In this document: positions 18,682-27,135 of the stretch, piece after piece | How the letters are laid out: the number at the start of each line of letters is the position of its first letter | How positions within the stretch are numbered: position 1 is the first letter of the stretch | Assembly: GCA_046350295.1 (NCBI GenBank) | Contig: JAXMAR010000007.1 | Location: forward strand, 62,001 to 126,000 | Direction of reading: 5' to 3' | From: JAXMAR01 sp046350295 | Lineage (GTDB): Bacteria > Planctomycetota > Planctomycetia > Gemmatales > Gemmataceae | Length of the DNA stretch: 64,000 bases | Made by a program: the position numbers and the translations under genes | The notes under the pieces: model-generated | Told to the model about the DNA's origin: nothing | The model's database searches: none | What the model saw: the letters and a program-made list of their open reading frames with translations, nothing else

Positions 18682-19581
18682 ATGCGACGCGCCTCCCGGC
18701 TTCTTTGTTGCCTTCCGCTGTTCCTCGCCGGCTGCGGCCAGAGCTATGACGAAAGCCTCAAGCAGCCCGATTCCAATCCGAAGATCCTGGCCATCGCCGC
18801 CGGCCCGGGCGAGGCGAAGAAGCTCACGCCCGTCAAGGCCGACAGCTACGACGGCGTCCTCACAGGCAAGATCACGTTCCGGGGGACCGTGCCGACCAAG
18901 GTCGTCATCGTCCCGGACAGCAAGCCGGAATGCTTGGCAGCCAAGGGGAATCCAAAGAACAAGAACGACATCTACGATCAGAACTGGTTTGTCGGCGACG
19001 GGCAGGGCGTCGAGAACATCGTGGTGTTTCTCAAGGCCCCGGACGGGACTTTCTTCGAAGTCCAGGACGCGGACAAGACGTCGACCGCGGTGAAGAAGAT
19101 CGATCAGCCCTTCTGCGCGTTCCATCCGCAGGTGGCCGTCTTCTTCCCGTCTTACGTGACCAAGACCGGCAAGTCGGAAACGACCGGGGAGAGACTGGAG
19201 ATCGTCAATACCGGGGACATTTCCCACAACGCCAATCTTCAGGACGCCGACATCAAGTACGGCAACAGCGGCTTCAACGAGAGCATGCCGCCGGCGAGCA
19301 AGAAGGGGGTCGAGCTGAATGCCCAGCCCAAGCCGCTCAGCCTCTCCTGCTCCATCCACCCGTGGATGAAGGCCAATATCTGGGTCTTCGACCATCCCTA
19401 TGCCGCGAAGACCAACGACAAGGGGGAGTTCACCATCCGTAACCTGCCGACCGGCGTCGACCTGCAGATCGTCCTCTGGCACCCCACCGTCGGTTTCTTC
19501 GACGGCGGCCAGGCGGGCAAGAAAATCAACTTCAAGTCCGGCGAGAACAAGCTCGACGCCACCATCTCCCCCGGCGGCTGA
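18682..19581 (+). CDS. Cupredoxin-like lipoprotein 2
   Basis: 299 residues with a lipoprotein signal (LFLAGC, Cys18). It is a paralogue of the preceding gene: both share SLSCSIHPWMKA/SLSCSIHTWMKA, a His before the copper loop (DISHNANL here) and a C-terminal regulatory-like domain ending VDLQIVLWHPTVGFF. Here the predicted ligands are the His of ISHN plus Cys, His and Met of the SCSIHPWMK loop. Anchored on the periplasmic side, it probably acts in the same electron-transfer chain. It starts 80 bases after its neighbour, past a palindrome. Confidence 0.8.
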   Translation: MRRASRLLCCLPLFLAGCGQSYDESLKQPDSNPKILAIAAGPGEAKKLTPVKADSYDGVLTGKITFRGTVPTKVVIVPDSKPECLAAKGNPKNKNDIYDQNWFVGDGQGVENIVVFLKAPDGTFFEVQDADKTSTAVKKIDQPFCAFHPQVAVFFPSYVTKTGKSETTGERLEIVNTGDISHNANLQDADIKYGNSGFNESMPPASKKGVELNAQPKPLSLSCSIHPWMKANIWVFDHPYAAKTNDKGEFTIRNLPTGVDLQIVLWHPTVGFFDGGQAGKKINFKSGENKLDATISPGG

Positions 19582-19619
19582 GCGTTTCCGCATCCCGCCC
19601 TACGATTCGCCTCGCTCTT

Positions 19620-20444
19620 TCACGCCGCGAACGCCTCCGGCGGCCGGCCCAGCTCGCACAGCTTGGGCGCCGGCCGCGTGCGCTTGCCGACCACCGTGTA
19701 GAAGAGACGGCTGCGCCCTTCGTATTTCTGCCAGTGATGCGTCACCTTGGTGTCCTCGAAGCCGAGCACTTCGAGGAAACGCTGCACAGCCCTGGCGTTG
19801 AGGACCCACCAGGTGAGGGCATTCTTGCGCCCCTTGGCTCTTGGCATGAAGAGCATCTTGGGGGCACAGAAGCGGCCGAACCAGACGTGCCAGAACCAGC
19901 GGCGCGGCAGGACATCGGCGACGACGACCGTGTCGCGCGTGATCTGCAGCGCCTTTTGCAGCGCCAGGAAGGGATCGCGCAGGTGGAGCAGGATCGAGCC
20001 GAAGACGGCGACATCGACCGGCCCGATTTCCTCGGGAATCTGATACACGGAGCCGTAGACAAGGCGGGCTTTGGAGCCGAGCAGGCGGTGCCCCAGCCAG
20101 TAGCTGTTGTTGAGCTTGCGGTGGAAGGCGCGGTATTCGGCCCACATTTCTTGAATGTCGGCGCCGCCGAAGGGGACGAAGTCCCAGGGCAGGACATCGG
20201 GCAGATCGTAGGAGATGACCTCGGCGCCGCGCGCTTCCATGTTGAAGGTGAGAAAGCCGCTGGCGGCGCCGACGTCGAGGACCTTCTTGCCGCGGAAATC
20301 GACCGCGCCGAGGTAGCGGTCGATGTTGGCCCGCAGGTCCCAGGCGCCGGCAAGCGTGCCATGACCGGGCAGGTCCATCGTGTGGTAAAAGGCGCAATCG
20401 TTGAGATCGGTGACGAGGCGCGGCTGCGCGAAGAGATCGCTCAT
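19620..20444 (-). CDS. Class I SAM-dependent methyltransferase
   Basis: 274 residues. The SAM-binding motif is VLDVGAASGFLTF (about 56-68), followed by an acidic residue after the second strand (SYDLPD) and a motif near VAVFGSILLHLRDP. The layout is like tRNA U34 carboxymethyltransferase-type (DUF1698) and related small-molecule methyltransferases. Substrate unknown. Convergent with the cupredoxin gene and upstream in direction of nothing obvious. Confidence 0.8.
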   Translation of the reverse strand: MSDLFAQPRLVTDLNDCAFYHTMDLPGHGTLAGAWDLRANIDRYLGAVDFRGKKVLDVGAASGFLTFNMEARGAEVISYDLPDVLPWDFVPFGGADIQEMWAEYRAFHRKLNNSYWLGHRLLGSKARLVYGSVYQIPEEIGPVDVAVFGSILLHLRDPFLALQKALQITRDTVVVADVLPRRWFWHVWFGRFCAPKMLFMPRAKGRKNALTWWVLNARAVQRFLEVLGFEDTKVTHHWQKYEGRSRLFYTVVGKRTRPAPKLCELGRPPEAFAA

Positions 20445-20547
20445 GAAGACCTTCCTTGGTCGGAGCTTTGGAGCCGCCCTTTTTTACCCAAATTGCGGCA
20501 AGAGAGGCAAGACGCCCTTTGGCGTTTCAGCACTGCCGCATCTCCGG

Positions 20548-22188
20548 CTACTCCTTGCGTACAGGCGGGGTCGCGGCGGCCAGACCGAATTCGGTGAGCT
20601 TGTCGGTGAGGTCCTCGGCCAGGTTGACGCGGTTGAGGAAGAGCAGGGCGAAGGAGGTGTCGACGGTATCGGTCGTCGCGTGCCAGCCCTGATGCCAGTG
20701 GCCGTCGGGCAGCTGGTGGTCGTGCAGGATATCCATGCCCCAGCGGTACCAGTCCTTGCCGGCGATCTTCTCGAGCTGGAACAGCATGCCGACGCGCTCG
20801 ACGGACCAGACGAAATACAGCGGCGGGTACGCCGCGCGCGCCTTGGCCTTTTTCGCCTTGACGTCGCGCGGCGGCGTCAGCGAGCGGGCGACCACGTCGA
20901 GGCCCTTCTTGATCGCCGGGTTGTCCTCGGGGCGGCCGGCTTTGGGGTCGTCCTTGCCGCGCACGCCGTATTCCACGGCCATGGCGAGCAGTCCAGCGCA
21001 CGTCATGGTCGGCTCGGGGATGACATTGCGGTTGTCGTAGAACCAGCTGCCGTCGGCGTTCTGGCTCTCCTTGAATCGGCGTACCGCGAGCTGAAGCGGC
21101 CGGTCGACGGGCAGGCCGCGCTTCTTCGCGGCCCACAGACCGAGCACGGCGAACTGGGTGTTGGAGTTATCGCCGCCACCGCGGAAGAAGCCGCCCGCCT
21201 TGTCGGGAGGCTTGGAGAAGGCCGCCAGGCCCCGGACGCGCGGCGGTAGGTCCTTGACGACGTCCTGAACCTTGCGATCCTGATCGGCGGACGGCGTCGC
21301 CTGAAGGAACGAGATCGATTGCTTGTCCAGTTGGCGAAGGGCGTGGAACACCTGCTCCTGTTCTTCGTGTGAGAACTTGTTGCACGTGTAATGCCAGCCG
21401 CCCTGCACGTTCTGCCCGGACATCAGGTTGAATACGAGGGTTTCGATGAGCTTCTCATCGCCGGGGTCGTCGAGCTTGTCGAGGAAGAGGATGCACAGCG
21501 CGATCTCGTAGGTGCGGTTCAGGTCCGGTCCGGTCTTGCGGATGCGGGCGGCGGCTTTTCGCACGGCCTCGTCCTTGGCGTCGACGCCGCAGGAAAGGAG
21601 GGTGAGGCCGGCCATGGCCGTGACACCATCGGGCCAGGACCCCATGTGGCCGTTGTAGGGGGCCCAGGTCCCGTCCACGTGCTGCGTCTTCTTGAGCCAG
21701 TCGACCCCCTTGTCCGTCATCTCCTTGACGATCTTTTCCTCTTCGGGAGTGAGCGCGATCAAATGCCTGGCCTTGGGTTTCGCGACCGACTTCGCGCCGC
21801 CCGGCAAGACGAGCTCCCCGGCGGTCGTGGCGGAGTCGGGGCCGTCCCTTCGCGTGAGCAGCCAGAGCAGAACACCCCCAAGGGCCGCGAGGAAGACAAG
21901 GCCGCCGAGGACGAGAAAGAGACGCCCCTTCTGACTGGACGGGGTAAGCGCAATGGACGGATCGGAAGGGCGAGGCGCGGCAAGCGGAGCCGGGGGAGGT
22001 CGAAAGCCGGCGGGAGGCGGCGCGATCGCCGCGCCGAGGGGCGGCCCCGCTTTGACGGCTTCCACGTCGACACCGACGCGAAAGGTGCGCCGGCATTGCG
22101 GGCAGTTGAGCGCCGTGCCGTCCGGAACGGGCTTGTTCGACTTGAGGACGGCCCGGCAATGCGGGCATGCGACCTTGGCGGCAAGCAT
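20548..22188 (-). CDS. Zinc-ribbon / TM / prenyltransferase-fold protein 1
   Basis: 546 residues. An N-terminal zinc ribbon uses C8/C11 and C29/C32 (CPHC, CPQC). After a Pro-rich linker comes one transmembrane helix (about 88-112), then an alpha/alpha-toroid of the squalene cyclase/prenyltransferase type (about 135-540) with repeats such as WLKKTQHVDGTW and FKESQNADGSW. The DxDD motif of squalene-hopene cyclases is absent, so a cyclase activity is not supported. The topology suggests a cytosolic zinc ribbon and an external toroid. It lies 67 bases downstream of a longer paralogue. Confidence 0.8.
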   Translation of the reverse strand: MLAAKVACPHCRAVLKSNKPVPDGTALNCPQCRRTFRVGVDVEAVKAGPPLGAAIAPPPAGFRPPPAPLAAPRPSDPSIALTPSSQKGRLFLVLGGLVFLAALGGVLLWLLTRRDGPDSATTAGELVLPGGAKSVAKPKARHLIALTPEEEKIVKEMTDKGVDWLKKTQHVDGTWAPYNGHMGSWPDGVTAMAGLTLLSCGVDAKDEAVRKAAARIRKTGPDLNRTYEIALCILFLDKLDDPGDEKLIETLVFNLMSGQNVQGGWHYTCNKFSHEEQEQVFHALRQLDKQSISFLQATPSADQDRKVQDVVKDLPPRVRGLAAFSKPPDKAGGFFRGGGDNSNTQFAVLGLWAAKKRGLPVDRPLQLAVRRFKESQNADGSWFYDNRNVIPEPTMTCAGLLAMAVEYGVRGKDDPKAGRPEDNPAIKKGLDVVARSLTPPRDVKAKKAKARAAYPPLYFVWSVERVGMLFQLEKIAGKDWYRWGMDILHDHQLPDGHWHQGWHATTDTVDTSFALLFLNRVNLAEDLTDKLTEFGLAAATPPVRKE

Positions 22189-22255
22189 GGAGAGTGGCCC
22201 CGTGGCTACGATTTTCTGCAGGCGAGGCCGCCTGCCCGCGTTGTGAAACTGTCTC

Positions 22256-24661
22256 CTAGCGCTCGCCCGGATCGCGCACGACCAGGAAGTGCTGGAAGTT
22301 CCGCGTCAGGTCGTCGGCAAGGTTGGAACGTTTGAGGAACAGCAGCGCGAAGCACGTGTCGAGGTCGCGCACGCTGCCATGATAGTTCATGCTGGTCCAG
22401 CTGCCATCCGCGTTCTGATGCCGCACCAGCAGCTGGGCGCCCCAACCGTACCAGTCCTTGCCGCCGATGGTGCGTAGGTCGTACATCATGGCGACGCGCT
22501 CGACCGACCACATGTAATAGAGGTTCTGCATCGCGTCCGACCCGCCCGCGAGCGAAGGCTCGCCGATGAAACGCGCCAGCGTGAGCATTCCCTTGTCGAC
22601 CGCGGCGACGTCCAGCTCGGGCTTGGGACGGCCGTCCGCCATCGCCTTCCCCGGCCGGACTTTCGGGAACTCGGGCGCCGTGCCGATGCCCATGGCCAGG
22701 CCAAGGAGGCCGCAGCAGGTCATGGGCGGCGTGGTGCCGCGCGCGAGCTGATAGCCCCAGCCGCCGTCGCCGTTTTGTGAGACGAAGTAGCGCTCGCCGG
22801 TGAGTTGGAGCGTGCGCTCGGTGGGGACGCCGTGCTTGCGCGCCGCCCACAGGCCGAGCATCGCGAACTGACTATTGGAGTTGTCGTCGCGGCCGACCCG
22901 CATCAGCCGACCTTTGCCCTTGCCGACGACGGCGGGAATGTCGCGCAAGCCCGGCGGCAGGAACTCGGGCCGCGGCGGCGCCACCGGCCCCTTGGCGCCC
23001 TTGGGCAGGATCTTGGGACCGGCTTTCTTCGGCGGCTCCGGCGCCTTCTTGGGCTCCTCCGGCTTCAGCGGAGGCGGCTCATCCTTCATCGGCGCCCCGG
23101 TCTTGGCGATATCGGTTTTCTCCTTCGGCGCTCCGCCGGCGTCGTCCCCTTTCTTTTCGCCCCGCGTGGCATCCTCGCCCTTGGTTTCCTTCAACTCGTA
23201 GATGTCTTTGGCGCCGACCTTCTTGTCCGGCTGATCTCCGGTCTTTCCGGGCTGATCCCCCTTCCCCGGCTGGTCGCCTTTGCCGGGTTGATCGCTCTTT
23301 CCTGGTTGATCGCCACGCGACGGTTGGTCTCCCTTGGAGGGCTGATCTCCCTTGCCCGGCTGCTCCTTGATCTCGATCTTGGGCTCGATCTTGATTTCGA
23401 AAACCTCGACCTTTTCGAAAACGGTGATCTCAGCAGGGGGTTCATCCTTGCGCGGCAGCTGGAGGGCGACCTTGGGCTGCGTTCGCTGCAAGAAGGTAAG
23501 GAGCTGTGACATCTCCGGCGGCGACAGGAGCGGGCACTTGTAGTCCCAGCCCCCCTTGTCGTTCTGCCCTGCGACGAGGCGCAGCGCCAAGCCCTGAATC
23601 AAGACCTTGTCACGCGGATTGCCGAGGCGATCGAGGAAGAGGATGGCCAGGGCGAGGTCGTACGTGTCATCGAGCCGGCCGGAGTTCATGCGGACGTGGG
23701 CCGCCGCCATCTGAACGCTCGCATCCGAGGCGGGGAACTTGCACTCCAGAAGCGTCAGGCCCCCAAGAGCCGCATGGCCGACACTATGATGGCCTTTGAT
23801 CCAGCTGCCGGTCGGCAGCTGCGTGCGCTTGAGGAACAGCGCTCCGCCCGCGACGGCCCGGTTGATCCGCTCCGGTTCGGCGCCTTTCAGGCCCGGCGTC
23901 ACCGGCCCGACCACCGGCTCCGCAACCTTCTTCGGCTCGTCCTTCCGAGGCTCCTCCTTCTTCGGCTCCTCTTTCTTGGCCACATCCAACGGCGGCTTCG
24001 GCGCCGGCTCGCTCATCGGATCGCTCTTGGCAGGCGCCTCCTTCTTTGCGAGTAAGTCCTTCTTCTCGTCGGCCTTCACGGGAGGGGACGAAGGCGTCGC
24101 CGGGGGCGTCGCCGGGGGCGTCACCGCGGGCGGCGGCTTCTCCGGTTCTCGTTCGGGTATCCGCGGCTCATCACCCTTCGGCGACGGGCGGAGGACCAAC
24201 TCCTCCTTCGGTTTGTCGGATTCTTGCTTACCGGAACTCACAAAGGCGATTGCGAAAGCGGCGCCGAGCAAGAGGACACCGAGCGCAGCGCCGCCCAGCC
24301 ACAGACGGGCGGACCGCTGGGACGTGGAGACAGGCGCCTCTTTTTTCGCTTCCAAGCGCAGCGTCTCGAACGCTTTGGTTTGGGCCGGCCGGTCCGGCAC
24401 TGTCTTCGGTTTCAGCGCCGGTTCGAGAATGCCCACGGCGATCGGCTTGGCGACCACCGCAGCGCCGTCGGATTCTCCGCTTAACAAGTCATTGAGCGGA
24501 ACGCCGGGGACGCTGGCGCCTGTCGACGGCTGGATCATGTCGGCGGCGATCGTGAAAGGCCGGCCGCAACCAGGGCATTCGACGCGCTTGCCGATGCGCG
24601 GCGTCTTGTCGCTGCGCAAGGGGGAGGCGCAGTGCGGGCAGAGGACCTTGAACGCGCTCAT
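22256..24661 (-). CDS. Zinc-ribbon / TM / prenyltransferase-fold protein 2
   Basis: 801 residues from the ATG at 24661 (MSAFKVLCPHC); the frame is also open to GTG 24694, and the start is not firmly decided. Order: zinc ribbon (CPHC and CPGC), transmembrane helix (about 135-155), long Lys/Glu/Pro-rich linker, first half of an alpha toroid, then an insert of about 200 residues, then the second half with YFVSQNGDGGW and LLVRHQNADGSW repeats. The insert contains seven DQPxK-type repeats. The toroid is therefore split by a low-complexity loop. No DxDD. Paralogue of the following gene and probably co-transcribed with it. Confidence 0.8.
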   Translation of the reverse strand: MSAFKVLCPHCASPLRSDKTPRIGKRVECPGCGRPFTIAADMIQPSTGASVPGVPLNDLLSGESDGAAVVAKPIAVGILEPALKPKTVPDRPAQTKAFETLRLEAKKEAPVSTSQRSARLWLGGAALGVLLLGAAFAIAFVSSGKQESDKPKEELVLRPSPKGDEPRIPEREPEKPPPAVTPPATPPATPSSPPVKADEKKDLLAKKEAPAKSDPMSEPAPKPPLDVAKKEEPKKEEPRKDEPKKVAEPVVGPVTPGLKGAEPERINRAVAGGALFLKRTQLPTGSWIKGHHSVGHAALGGLTLLECKFPASDASVQMAAAHVRMNSGRLDDTYDLALAILFLDRLGNPRDKVLIQGLALRLVAGQNDKGGWDYKCPLLSPPEMSQLLTFLQRTQPKVALQLPRKDEPPAEITVFEKVEVFEIKIEPKIEIKEQPGKGDQPSKGDQPSRGDQPGKSDQPGKGDQPGKGDQPGKTGDQPDKKVGAKDIYELKETKGEDATRGEKKGDDAGGAPKEKTDIAKTGAPMKDEPPPLKPEEPKKAPEPPKKAGPKILPKGAKGPVAPPRPEFLPPGLRDIPAVVGKGKGRLMRVGRDDNSNSQFAMLGLWAARKHGVPTERTLQLTGERYFVSQNGDGGWGYQLARGTTPPMTCCGLLGLAMGIGTAPEFPKVRPGKAMADGRPKPELDVAAVDKGMLTLARFIGEPSLAGGSDAMQNLYYMWSVERVAMMYDLRTIGGKDWYGWGAQLLVRHQNADGSWTSMNYHGSVRDLDTCFALLFLKRSNLADDLTRNFQHFLVVRDPGER
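23224..23364 (-). repeat. 18-bp coding repeat (DQPGKG)
   Basis: Seven to eight degenerate copies of an 18-base unit encode DQPGKG, DQPSKG, DQPSRG, DQPGKS and similar in the zinc-ribbon protein 2. The repeat forms a hydrophilic flexible loop. Confidence 0.85.
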
Positions 24662-25331
24662 CGCGATGACCCCGGGAGCCATCCCAGCCGGCACGAGACA
24701 GGACGTGGCCGGGAAAACCCGATTTTACCATGAATTGCCGGTCGGATGCCAGGAGCTTATTCCCGGTTTTGCAACGTTTCCTGGAACGGAACCCCCCAGC
24801 GGGCCAGCTTCTCTGCGAGCCGACGGCTGCAATCGCATTCGCCGCACGCCCAGGGCTCGGCGCGGGTCGCATCGCGGCAGCGGCTTCGGACATGGGCATT
24901 CTGAACGCGCACGAGGTCGAAGTACTTTTGCCAGTAGGGACGTTCTTCATCGAGCGGCGAGGCAGGCCGCTCTCGACGAACTGGAGACCGCTCACCGAAG
25001 TATCGGCGGCTCGGGTCGTGGCCGCCGCTCTGGCAAGCGGCGGGCTGATCTCGATCCTGCGCTCCAATCTTGGGGGTGGCCGAAACCCGCCCAGAGCTTG
25101 GCTGTGCCTCGATCAACTGGGAAACGTTACCCACACCTTCATTCCGGAGCGCGGCACGGAGAGCGTCGGCTTGAGCCGTCGCAAGGCCGAAAGAGTGCTT
25201 TCTGAAAGTAGGCACAGCGCCATGACGGAAAGGGCCGATACACAATCCGAACAGCTTCCTTGAAACGGCCTGGCCGCATGCGGTTCGGCTTGTCTATTCG
25301 CGCAGGACGGGCGGGGCGCACTATGCCACTC
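24662..25331. other. 670-bp region without a convincing gene; two competing ORFs
   Basis: On the minus strand 25245-24757 reads a 162-residue ORF whose end (RPYWQKYFDLVRVQNAHV, then EPWACGECDCSRRLAEKLA) looks protein-like with a CxxCxC cluster, but its start half does not. On the plus strand 24730-25263 reads 177 residues with the higher GC at third codon positions. Neither has a good ribosome binding site. The stretch may hold a decayed gene. Confidence 0.4.
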
Positions 25332-25748
25332 TCACCGGCTTCCCCCGTCGGCGCCGGCAGACGCGCTCGTCTCCCGCGGCTCCGCGCGCCTTCGGGATGT
25401 CGCGTAAAGCCACGCCAGGCCGCCCCCCGCCGCGCCGAAGCCGGCGCCGACAAGCGCCCGCACGGCCGGTTGTAATGACCACCGGCCGGCGCCTTCCGCA
25501 ACCGCCCAGGCGAGGCCCAGCAGGGCTGCGCCGAGTGCGATGGCGCCGAACCCGCTCAGGATAACGGCGAACCGGAGAGGCATGCCGCGTCGCCACTCGC
25601 GCAGGGCCGTCAGAGTTCCCCACGCGATCGGCAGGAGCAAGAGGAGCCAGACGCCCCACCCGGACCACAAGTCCGGGCCAAGCCACCCGCCATACCCGGC
25701 CGCGACTGTGAGAGACAGGAGTAACAGCGACCAGTGCAACGTGCGCAT
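25332..25748 (-). CDS. Small membrane protein of unknown function
   Basis: 138 residues beginning MRTLHWSLLLLSLTVAAGYG, with about four hydrophobic helices (5-20, 28-48, 60-82, 95-115) and a short basic tail. The start ATG at 25748 has GAGG upstream in the reverse direction (CGAGGTCGT). No family recognised. It precedes the next small membrane gene in the same orientation by 130 bases. Confidence 0.6.
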   Translation of the reverse strand: MRTLHWSLLLLSLTVAAGYGGWLGPDLWSGWGVWLLLLLPIAWGTLTALREWRRGMPLRFAVILSGFGAIALGAALLGLAWAVAEGAGRWSLQPAVRALVGAGFGAAGGGLAWLYATSRRRAEPRETSASAGADGGSR

Positions 25749-25878
25749 ACGACCTCGCAAATGGGATATGGACGCCGCAATGAAATGACCGCTTCTTCAC
25801 GCGCTTATCGACTCGAACGATGGACACAAGCACGGGGCGCCGGGCCACGCAAGGCGGCGTCCATGCGCCGCGGCGACG

Positions 25879-26103
25879 TTACTCCTTGAGCGCCGGGACA
25901 GCCAGGAGCACCCCGGCGAGCATGAAGAACCCGCCGAGCAGGAGCACGAACCAAAGCGTACTCCGCCACGAGCCACCTGCGGAGGCGCCCAATGCCAACG
26001 GCGTCGCCACGAAGAAGCTCCCGAACCCTGGCGGGAAAACGAGTCGCACCCACAGGTCCGTGGTCGATTGAAGGTGGAGTGGCTTCTCGCGCCCCCCCGG
26101 CAT
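25879..26103 (-). CDS. Small two-helix membrane protein
   Basis: 74 residues, MPGGREKPLHLQSTTDLWVR, with helices at about 24-40 and 48-70. A strong GGAGG (26110-26114, reverse strand) lies six bases before the ATG, which makes translation likely. No family recognised. It is upstream of, and in the same direction as, the 138-residue membrane protein. Confidence 0.65.
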   Translation of the reverse strand: MPGGREKPLHLQSTTDLWVRLVFPPGFGSFFVATPLALGASAGGSWRSTLWFVLLLGGFFMLAGVLLAVPALKE

Positions 26104-26290
26104 TTCTGTCCTCCTTCACCGGCTCGCGCCTGAGGAACATGATTGTTCACGCAGACCATTTTTGCCAGCAGCGGGGTCATATACAAGAGCCTCACGGGTG
26201 TCCTGTAGCCATGACGCCGCCAGGCTGGCGGCGATGAGGCGACCAAAATGAATGTCAAAAAACTGGAAGCGACTTTGGTAGGAGCCATGG

Positions 26291-27124
26291 GTGGGATTCC
26301 AGAGAGGGTGGGGCGCCGTTGCATACGACCGCTGGATAACGGTTCAAGAGGAATGGCGGTTTGCTTCGAGCCAGGTTAAGATCCAAATCCAAGAGGCTTC
26401 GCTCGACAATCACGGACCCCACAGCCGAATGACGATCGCATCACGGACCCCTGAAGGCGATCCTAATACTTGCCCGGTTTGCGGCAACGACACGCATACC
26501 GAACCTTCTACGTTGCCGACGCGAGACGCGCCTTGCCCGCACTGTGGCTCCCTCCTGTGGTTCGTGGCGGGATCGCAAGGCGCGACACCGGCCACTCGGA
26601 CGGTGAACCGACTGGCGGAGGAGATCGTTGGGCTTTCGGACCTGGCCCTCGCTCCCAATGAGTATTTCGGAGAGCTCTTGCAGCGTGTGCTTCTCGCGAT
26701 AAGCGCCAAGGCTGGCGCGGTTTGGCTACGTACGCGGACTGGAGATTTGCAACTTGAGTATCAGATCCGCCTACGGCAAGTCGCCCTGCACTGGGACGAA
26801 AAAGGCCAAAACCTGCATGATGAACTGCTACGCCAAGTGGTTGTCAAAGGACAACCCGGGTTGTTCCCGCCCCATGCCTGCATGCAAGCGACCGAGGGTG
26901 CGACCTTGCCGTTCGGCAATCCGACGGAGTACTACCTCCTTGGCGCCCCCATTCTGGTCGACCGGCAAGTCGCTGGGTTGATCGAGGTGTTCCAAGATCC
27001 CCAGCGGCCCCGCGAACAACAGTGCGGCCATTTGCAGTTTCTCCTGAAGATGGCCTCGTGCGCGTCCAATTTTGTAAGCCGAACCAGACAACAGGGGTCA
27101 GCGAGCGGCTCCCACAAACCATGA
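26291..27124 (+). CDS. Zinc-ribbon GAF-domain protein
   Basis: 277 residues from GTG/ATG near 26291; an internal ATG at 26429 (MTIASRTPEGD) could be the real start and would give 231 residues. A zinc ribbon (CPVCGN and CPHCGS) is followed by a GAF-like domain (EIVGLSDLALAPNEYFGELLQRVLLAISAKAGAVWL ... LGAPILVDRQVAGLIEVFQDP). As remembered, similar zinc-ribbon/GAF segments head HlyD-type secretion proteins in planctomycetes; here the adaptor part is missing, so the gene may be truncated. It ends 12 bases before the mmuM pseudogene. Confidence 0.6.
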   Translation: MGFQRGWGAVAYDRWITVQEEWRFASSQVKIQIQEASLDNHGPHSRMTIASRTPEGDPNTCPVCGNDTHTEPSTLPTRDAPCPHCGSLLWFVAGSQGATPATRTVNRLAEEIVGLSDLALAPNEYFGELLQRVLLAISAKAGAVWLRTRTGDLQLEYQIRLRQVALHWDEKGQNLHDELLRQVVVKGQPGLFPPHACMQATEGATLPFGNPTEYYLLGAPILVDRQVAGLIEVFQDPQRPREQQCGHLQFLLKMASCASNFVSRTRQQGSASGSHKP

Positions 27125-27135
27125 TCCGCCAAAGC

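Noticed and set aside
23224..23364. CRISPR-like array
   Set aside because: The 18-bp units are contiguous, degenerate, and encode DQPGKG in a real gene; there are no spacers.
20548..24661. Squalene-hopene cyclase genes
   Set aside because: The toroid lacks the DxDD motif and carries a zinc-ribbon/TM head, so cyclase activity is not supported.
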